Assembly: GCA_940337035.1 (NCBI GenBank) | Contig: CALNHX010005240.1 | Span: 46,830-110,829 of the forward strand | Length of the DNA: 64,000 nucleotides | Reading direction: 5' to 3' | Origin: Agriotes lineatus | Taxonomy: Eukaryota > Arthropoda > Insecta > Coleoptera > Elateridae | Shown: piece after piece, positions 14,001-23,000 of the stretch | How the letters are laid out: each line of letters begins with the position of its first letter | Numbering within the stretch: position 1 is the first letter of the stretch | The notes under the pieces: generated by a model | Database searches by the model: none | Seen by the model: the letters and a program-made list of their open reading frames with translations, nothing else | Told to the model about the DNA's origin: nothing | Made by a program: the position numbers and the translations under genes

Positions 14001-17000
14001 GCCTACAACTCAGGCGCCGACCACGACCACATCGGAACCGACAACAACGTCAGAAGTAAGCACACTACCGACTACTACTGAAACGCCTACAACTCAGGCG
14101 CCGACCACGACCACATCGGAACCGACAACAACGTCAGAATTAATTACACTACCGACTACTACTGAAACGCCTACAACTCAGGCGCCGACCACGACCACAT
14201 CGAAACCGACAACAACGTCAGAAGTAAGCACACTACCGACTGCTACTGAAACGCCTACAACCCAGGCGCCGACCACGACCACATTGGAACCGACAACAAC
14301 GTTAGAAGTAACCACACAACCGACTACTACTGAAACGCCTACAACTCAGACTCCGACCATGACCACATCGGAACCGACAACAACGTCAGAAGTAACCACA
14401 CTGCCGACTACTACTGAAACGCCTACAACTCAGGCGCCGACCACGACCGCATCGGAACCGACAACAACGTCAGAAGTAAGCACACTACCGACTACTACTG
14501 AAACGCCTACAACTCAGGCGCCGACCACTACCACATTGGAACCGACAACAACGTCAGAAATAACAACACTACCGACTACCTCAGGCTCCACATCGTCTCC
14601 GGGTAGCACCGCAACGCCCACGACTGGTGAATCTACGGCCACCACGACAAGTTTTACTACAGCCTCACGCTCCACATCGTCTCCGGGTAGCACGCTAACG
14701 CCCACGACTGGAGAATCGACAGCCACCACGACAGATTTTACTACAGCCTCAGGCTCCACATCGTCTCCGGGTAGCACCGCAACGCCCACGACTGGTGAAT
14801 CGACAGCCACCACGACAGATTTTACTACAGCGTTAGGCTCCACATCGTTTCCGGGTAGCACTGCAACGCCCACGATTGGCGAATCGACAGCCACCACGAC
14901 AGATTTTACTACAGCCTCAGGCTCCACATCGTCTCCGGGTAGCACTGCAACGATCACGACAGGTGAATCGACAGCCACCACGACAGATTTTACTACAGCC
15001 TCAGGCTCCACATCGTCTCCGGGCAGCACTGCAACGCCCACGACTGGCGAATCGACAGCCACCACCACATATTTTACTACAGCCTCAGGCTCGGCATCGT
15101 CTCCGGGTAACACTGTTACGCCCACAGCTGGCGAATCGACAGCCACCACGACAGATTTTACTACAGCCTCAGGCTCAACATCTTCTCCGAGTAGCACTGC
15201 AACGCCCACGACTGGCGAATCGACAGTCACCACGACAGATTTTACTACAGCCTCAGGCTCAACATCGTCTCCGGGCAGCACTGCAACGCCCTCGACTGGC
15301 GAATCGACAGCCACCACGACAGATTTTACTACAGCCTCAGGCCCCACATCTTCTCCGAGTAGCACTGCAACGCCCACGACTGGCGAATCGACAGCCACCA
15401 CGACAGATTTTACAACGGCCTCAGGCTCCACATCGTCTCCGGGTAGCACTGCAACGCCCACGACTGGCGAATCGACAGCCACCACGACAGATTTTACTAC
15501 AGCTTCAGGCTCCACATCGTCTCCGGGCAGCACTGCAACGCCCTCGACTGGCGAATCGACAACCACCACGACAGATTTTACTACAGCCTCAGGCTCAACC
15601 TCGTCTCCGGGCAGCACTGCAACGCCGTCGACTGGCGAATCAACAGCCACCACGACAGATTTTACTACAGCCTCAGGCTCCACATCTTCTCCGGGTAGCA
15701 CTGCAACGCCCACGACTGGCGAATCGACAGCTACCACGACAGATTTTACTACAGCCTCAGGCTCCACAACGTCTCCGGGTAGCACTGCAACGCCCACAAC
15801 TGGCGAATCGACAGCCACCACGACAGAATTTACTACAGCCTCAGGCTCAAATTCGTCTCCGGGCAGCACTGCAACGCCCACGACTGGCGAATCGACAGCC
15901 ACCACGACAGATTTTACTACAGCCTCAGGCTCCACATCGTCTCCGGGTAGCACTGAAACGCCCACGACTGGCGAATCGACAGCCACCACGACAGATTTTA
16001 CTACAGCCTCAGGCTCCACATCTTCTCCGGGCAGCACTGCAACGCCCTCCACTGGCGAATCGACAGCCACCACGACAGACTTTACTACAGCCTCAGGCTC
16101 CACATCGTCTCCGGGCAGCACTGCAACGCCCTCGACTGGCGAATCGACAGCCACCACGACCGACTTTACTACAGCCTCAGGCTCCACATCGTCTCCGGGT
16201 AGCACTGAAAAGCCCACGACTGGCGAATCGACAGCCACCACGACAGATTTTACTACAGCCTCGGGCTCAACATCGTCTCTGGGCAGCACTGCAACGCCCG
16301 CGACTGGCGAATCGACAACCACCACGACAGATTTTACTACAGCCTCAGGCTCCACATCGTCTCCGGGCAGCACTGCAACGCCCTCGACTGGCGAATCGAC
16401 AGCCACCACGACAGATTTTACTACAGCCTCAGGCTCAACCTCGTCTCCGGGCAGCACTGCAACGCCGTCGACTGGCGAATCGACAGCCAGCACGACAGAT
16501 TTTACTACAGCCTCAGGCTCCACATCGTCTCTGGGTAGCACTGAAACGCCCACGACTGGCGAATCGACAGCTACCACGACAGATTTTACTACAGCCTCAG
16601 GCTCAACATCGTCTCCGGGCAGCACTGCAACGCCCACGACTGGCGAATCGACAGCCACCACGACAGATTTTACTACAGCCTCAGGCTCCACATCTTCTCC
16701 GGGTAGCACTGCAACGCCCACGACTGGCGAATCGACAGCTACCACGACAGATTTTACTACAGCCTCAGGCTCCACAACGTCTCCGGGTAGCACTGCAACG
16801 CCCACGACTGGCAAATCGACAGTCACCACGACAGATTTTACTACAGTCTCAGGCTCAACATCGTCTCCGGGCAGCACTGCAACGCTCTCGACTGGCGAAT
16901 CGACAGCCACCACGACAGATTTTACTACAGCCTCAGGCCCCACATCTTCTCCGAGTAGCACTGCAACGCCCACGACTGGCGAATCGACAGCCACCACGAC

Positions 17001-20000
17001 AGATTTTACAACAGCCTCAGGCTCCACATCGTCTCCGGGTAGCACTGCAACGCCCACGACTGGCGAATCGACAGCCACCACGACAGATTTTACTACAGCT
17101 TCAGGCTCCACATCGTCTCCGGGCAGCACTGCAACGCCCTCGACTGGCGAATCGACAGCCACCACGACAGATTTTACTACAGCCTCAGGCTCCACATCTT
17201 CTCCGGGCAGCACTGCAACGCCCTCCACTGGCGAATCGACAGCCACCACGACAGACTTTACTACAGCCTCAGGCTCCACATCGTCTCCGGGCAGCACTGC
17301 AACGCCCTCGACTGGCGAATCGACAGCCACCACGACCGACTTTACTACAGCCTCAGGCTCCACATCGTCTCCGGGTAGCACTGTAAAGCCCACGACTGGC
17401 GAATCGACAGCCACCACGACAGATTTTACTACAGCCTCGGGCTCAACATCGTCTCCGGGCAGCACTGCAACGCCCGCGACTGGCGAATCGACAACCACCA
17501 CGACAGATTTTACTACAGCCTCAGGCTCCACATCGTCTCCGGGCAGCACTGCAACGCCCTCGACTGGCGAATCGACAGCCTCCACGACAGATTTTACTAC
17601 AGCCTCAGGCTCAACCTCGTCTCCGGGCAGCACTGCAACGCCGTCGACTGGCGAATCGACAGCCACCACGACAGATTTTACTACAGCCTCAGGCTCCACA
17701 TCGTCTCTGGGTAGCACTGAAACGCCCACGACTGGCGAATCGACAGCTACCACGACAGATTTTACTACAGCCTCAGGCTCAACATCGTCTCCGGGCAGCA
17801 CTGCAACGCCCACGACTGGCGAATCGACAGCCACCACGACAGATTTTACTACAGCCTCAGGCTCCACATCTTCTCCGGGTAGCACTGCAACGCCCACGAC
17901 TGGCGAATCGACAGCTACCACGACAGATTTTACTACAGCCTCAGGCTCCACAACGTCTCCGGGTAGCACTGCAACGCCCACGACTGGCAAATCGACAGTC
18001 ACCACGACAGATTTAACTACAGTCTCAGGCTCAACATCGTCTCCGGGCAGCACTGCAACGCTCTCGACTGGCGAATCGACAGCCACCACGACAGATTTTA
18101 CTACAGCCTCAGGCCCCACATCTTCTCCGAGTAGCACCGCAACGCCCACGACTGGCGAATCGACAGCCACCACGACAGATTTTACAACAGCCTCAGGCTC
18201 CACATCGTCTCCGGGTAGCACTGCAACGCCCACGACTGGCGAATCGACAGCCACCACGACAGATTTTACTACAGCTTCAGGCTCCACATCGTCTCCGGGC
18301 AGCACTGCAACGCCCTCGACTGGCGAATCGACAGCCACCACGACAGATTTTACTACAGCCTCAGGCTCAACCTCGTCTCCGGGCAGCACTGCAACGCCGT
18401 CGACTGGCGAATCGACAGCTACCACGACAGATTTTACTACAGCCTCAGGCTCCACATCTTCTCCGGGTAGCACTGTAACGCCCACGACCGGCGAATCGAC
18501 AGCTACCACAACAGATTTTACTACAGCCTCAGGCTCAACATCGTCTCCGGGCAGCACTGCAACGCCCTCGACTGGCGAATCGACAGCCACCACGACAGAT
18601 TTTACTACAGCCTCAGGCTCCACATCGTCTCCGGGTAGCACTGAAACGCCCACGACTGGCGAATCGACGGCTACCACGACCGATTTTACTACAGCCTCAG
18701 GCTCCACATCGTCTCCGCGTAGCACTGAAAAGCCCACGACTGGCGAATCGGCAGCCACCACGACAGATTTTACTATAGCCTCAGGCTCAACATCGTCTCC
18801 GGGCAGCACCGAAACGCCCACGACTGGCGAATCGACAGCCACCACGACCGATTTTACTACAGCCTCAGGTTCAACATCGTCTCCGGGCAGCACTGCAACG
18901 CCCTCTACTGGCGAATCGACAGCCACCACGACAGATTTTACTACAGCCTCAGGCTCAACCTCGTCCCCGGGCAGCACTGCAACGCCCTCTACTGGCGAAT
19001 CGACAGCCACCACGACAGATTTTACTACAGCCTCAGGCTCCACATCGTCTCCGGGCAGCACTGAAACGCCCACGACTGGCGAATCGACAGCCACCACGAC
19101 CGATTTTACTACAGCCTCAGGTTCAACATCGTCTCCGGGCAGCACTGCAACGCCCTCTACTGGCGAATCGACAGCCACCACGACAGATTTTACTACAGCC
19201 TCAGGCTCAACCTCGTCCCCGGGCAGCACTGCAACGCCCTCTACTGGCGAATCGACAGCCACCACGACAGATTTTACTACAGCCTCAGGCTCCACATCGT
19301 CTCCGGGCAGCACTGCAGCGACCACGTCAGAATTGACCACAGCCTCATACTCCACGTCAGAGTTGACCACAGCCTCAGTATCCACATCGTCTCCGAGTAG
19401 CACTGCAATGCTTACGACTGGCGAATCGACAGCCACCACGTCAGAATTGACCACAGCCTCATTCTCCACGTCGTCTCCGAGAAGCACTGCAACGCCCACG
19501 ACTAGCGAATCGACAGCCACCACGTCAGAACTGACTACAGCCTCAGTATCCACATCCTCTCAGAGTAGCACTGCACCGCCCACGACTGGCGAATCAACAG
19601 CGACCACGTCAGAATTGACCACAGCCTCATACTCCACGTCAGAGTTGACCACAGCCTCAGGATCCACATCGTCTCCGAGTAGCAGTGTAACGCCCACCAC
19701 TGTCGAATCGACAGCCACCACGTCGGAACTGACCACATCCTCAGGCTCCACATCGTCTCGCAGTAGCACTGCAACGCCCACGACTGGCGAATCGACAGTC
19801 GCCACGTCAGAATTGACCACAGCTTCAGGCTCCACATCGTCTCAGAATAGCATTGCATCGCCCACGACTGACGAATCGACAGCGACTACGTCAGAATTGA
19901 CCACAGCCTCATACTCCACGTCACAGTTGACCACAGCTTCAGGATCAACATCGTCTCCGAGTAGCACTGCATTGCCCACGACTGGCGAATCGACAGTCAC

Positions 20001-23000
20001 CACGTCAGAATTGACCACAGCCTCAGGCTCCACATCGTTTCCGAGCAGCACTGATACTCCCACGACTGGCGAATCGACAGCCACTACGTCAGAATTGACC
20101 ACAGTCTCAGGCTCCACGTCGGAGTTGACCACAGCCTCAGGATCCACATCGTCTCCGAGTAGCACTGCAACGCCCACGACTGGCGAATCAACAGCGACCA
20201 CGTCAGAATTGACCACAGCCTCATTCTCCACGTCGTCTCCGAGTAGCACTGCAACGCCCACGACTAGCGAATCGACAGCCACCACGTCAGAACTGACCAC
20301 AGCCTCAGTATCCACATCGTCTCAGAGTAGCACTGCATCGCCCACGACTGGCGAATCAACAGCGACCACGTCAGAATTGACCACAGCCTCATACTCCACG
20401 TCAGAGTTGACCACAGCCTCAGGATCCACATCGTCTCCGAGTAGCACTGTAACGCCCACCACTGTCGAATCGACAGCCACCACGTCGGAACTGACCATAG
20501 CTTCAGGATCCACATCGTCTCCGAGTAGCACTGCAATGCCCACGACTGGCGAATCGACAGTCACCACGTCAGAATTGACCACAGCCTCAGGCTCCACATC
20601 GTTTCCGAGCAGCACTGATACTCCCACGACTGGCGAATCGACAGCCACTACGTCAGAATTGACCACAGTCTCAGGCTCCACGTCGGAGTTGACCACAGCC
20701 TCAGGATCCACATCGTCTCCGAGTAGCACTGTAACGCCCACCACTGTCGAATCGACAGCCACCACGTCGGAACTGACCACATCCTCAGGCTCCACATCGT
20801 CTCCCAGTAGCACTGCAACGCCCACGACTGGCGAATCGACAGCGACCACAGCCTCAGGCTCCACATTGTCTCCGAGTAGTACTGCAATGCCCACGACTGG
20901 CAAATCGACAGTCACCACGTCAGAATTGACTACAGCCTCAGGCTCCACGTCGTCTCCGAGTAGCACTGCAACGCCCACGACTGGCGAATCGACAGCGACC
21001 ACGTCAGGATTGACCACAACCTCAGGTTCCACATCCTCTCCGGGTAGCACTGCAGCGCCCACCACTGGCGAATCGACAGCGACCATGACAGAATTGACCA
21101 CAGCCTCAGGGTCCACATCGTCTCCGAGTAGCACCGCAACGCCCACGACTGGCAAATCGACAGTCACCACGCCAGAATTGACCCCAGCCTCAAGTTCCAC
21201 ATCGTCTTCGAGTAGCACTGCAACGCCCACGACTGGCGAATCGACAGCGACCACATCAGAATTGTCCACAGATTCAGGCTCTTCATCGTCTCCGAGTAGT
21301 ATTGCAACGCCCACGACTGGCGAATCTACAGCCACGACGTCAGAGTTAACCACAGCCGTAGGATCCACTTCGTCTCCGAGTAGCACTGCAACGCCCTCGA
21401 CTGGCGAATCGACAGCGACCACATCAGAATTGACCAGAGCCTCAAGTTCCACATCGTCTCCGAGTATCACTGCAACGCCCACGACTGGCGAATCGACAGC
21501 CACCACGTCAGAATTGACCACAGCCTCAGGCTCTTCATCGTGTCCGAGTAGCACTGCAACTCTCACGACTGGCAAATCGACAGCTACCACGTCAGAGTTG
21601 ACCACAACCTCAGGCTCCACATCGTCTCAGAGTAGCACTGCAACGCCCACGACTGGCGAATCGACATCGACCACGTCAGAATTGACTACAGCCTCATACT
21701 CCACGTCAGAGTTGACCACAGCCTCAGGATCCACATCGTCTCCGAGTAGCACTGCAACGCCCACCACTGGCGAATCGATAGCCACCACGTCAGAATTGAC
21801 CACAGCCTCAGGCTCCACGTCAGAGTTGACCACAGCCTCAGGATCCACATCGTCTCCGAGTAGCACTGCAACGCCCACCACTGGCGAATCGGCAGCGACC
21901 ACGTCCGGATTGACCACATCCTCAGGCTCCACATCGTCTCCCAGTAGCACTGCAACGCCCACGACTGGCGAATCGACAGCGGCTACGTCAGAATTGACCA
22001 CAGCCTCAGGCTCCACGTCAGAGTTGACCACAACCTCAGGCTCCACATGGTCTCAGAGTAGCACTGCAACGCCCACGACTGGCGAATCGACATCGACCAC
22101 GTCAGAATTGACTACAGCCTCATACTCCACGTCAGAGTTGACCACAGCCTCAGGATCCACATCGTCTCCGAGTAGCACTGCAACGCCCACCACTGGCGAA
22201 TCGGCAGCCACCACGTCCGAATTGACCACATCCTCAGGCTCCACATCGTCCCCCAGTAGCACTGCAACGCCCACGACTGGAGAATCGACGGAGACCACGT
22301 CACTATCTACAATAACTTCATATGGCACGTCGTCCTCGGGTAGCACTACAACACCTACTACTGAGGAATCGACGGCAACTTCGACATATTCTACAACAAC
22401 CTCAGGCATCACATCATCTCCGAGTAGCAGTGCAACTTCCACGACTGAGACATCGACGGAGACCACGTCACAATCTACAAAAACTTCAGATGCAATGTCG
22501 TCCCCGGGTAGCACTACAACAATTACTGCTGAGGAATCGACGGCGACTCCGACATATCCTACAACAACCTCAGGGATCACATCGTCTCCGAGCAGCAGTG
22601 CAACGTCCACGACTGAGACCACGTCACAATCTACAATAACATCAGATGGCACGTCGTCCCCGGGCAGCACTACATCACCTACTACTGAGGAATCGACGGC
22701 GACTCCGACATATTCTACAACAATCTCAGTCGTCACATCGTCTCCGAGTAGCAGTGCAACGTCCACGACTGAGAAATTGACGAAGACCACGTCGCAATCT
22801 ACAATAACTTCAGATGGCACGTCGTCCCCGGGTAGCCCTACAACACCTACTACTGAGGAATCGACGGCGACTCCGACATATTCTACAACAATCTCAGGCA
22901 TCACATCGTCTCCGAGTAGCAGTGCAACGTCCACGACTGAGAAATCGACGGTAACCACGTCAACTACAATAACGTCAGATGGTACGTCGTCTCCGGGTAG

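Noticed and set aside
2398..14580. CRISPR-like array
   Set aside because: Regular spacing reflects contiguous in-frame protein repeats without unique spacers, in a eukaryotic setting.
14876..17386. Plus-strand alternate frame of 836 codons (Arg/Gln/Pro-rich)
   Set aside because: This is the same effect within array B. It has no independent start context, domain or conservation, while the mucin frame continues for the whole exon.
14514..19553. Antisense open frame of 1,679 codons (Val/Asp-rich) and similar minus-strand frames to 25445
   Set aside because: They are shadows of the mucin repeats. A stop-free 84 bp unit, being a multiple of three, stays open in other frames when tandemly repeated. 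The Val/Asp-rich product simply mirrors the Thr/Ser codons.
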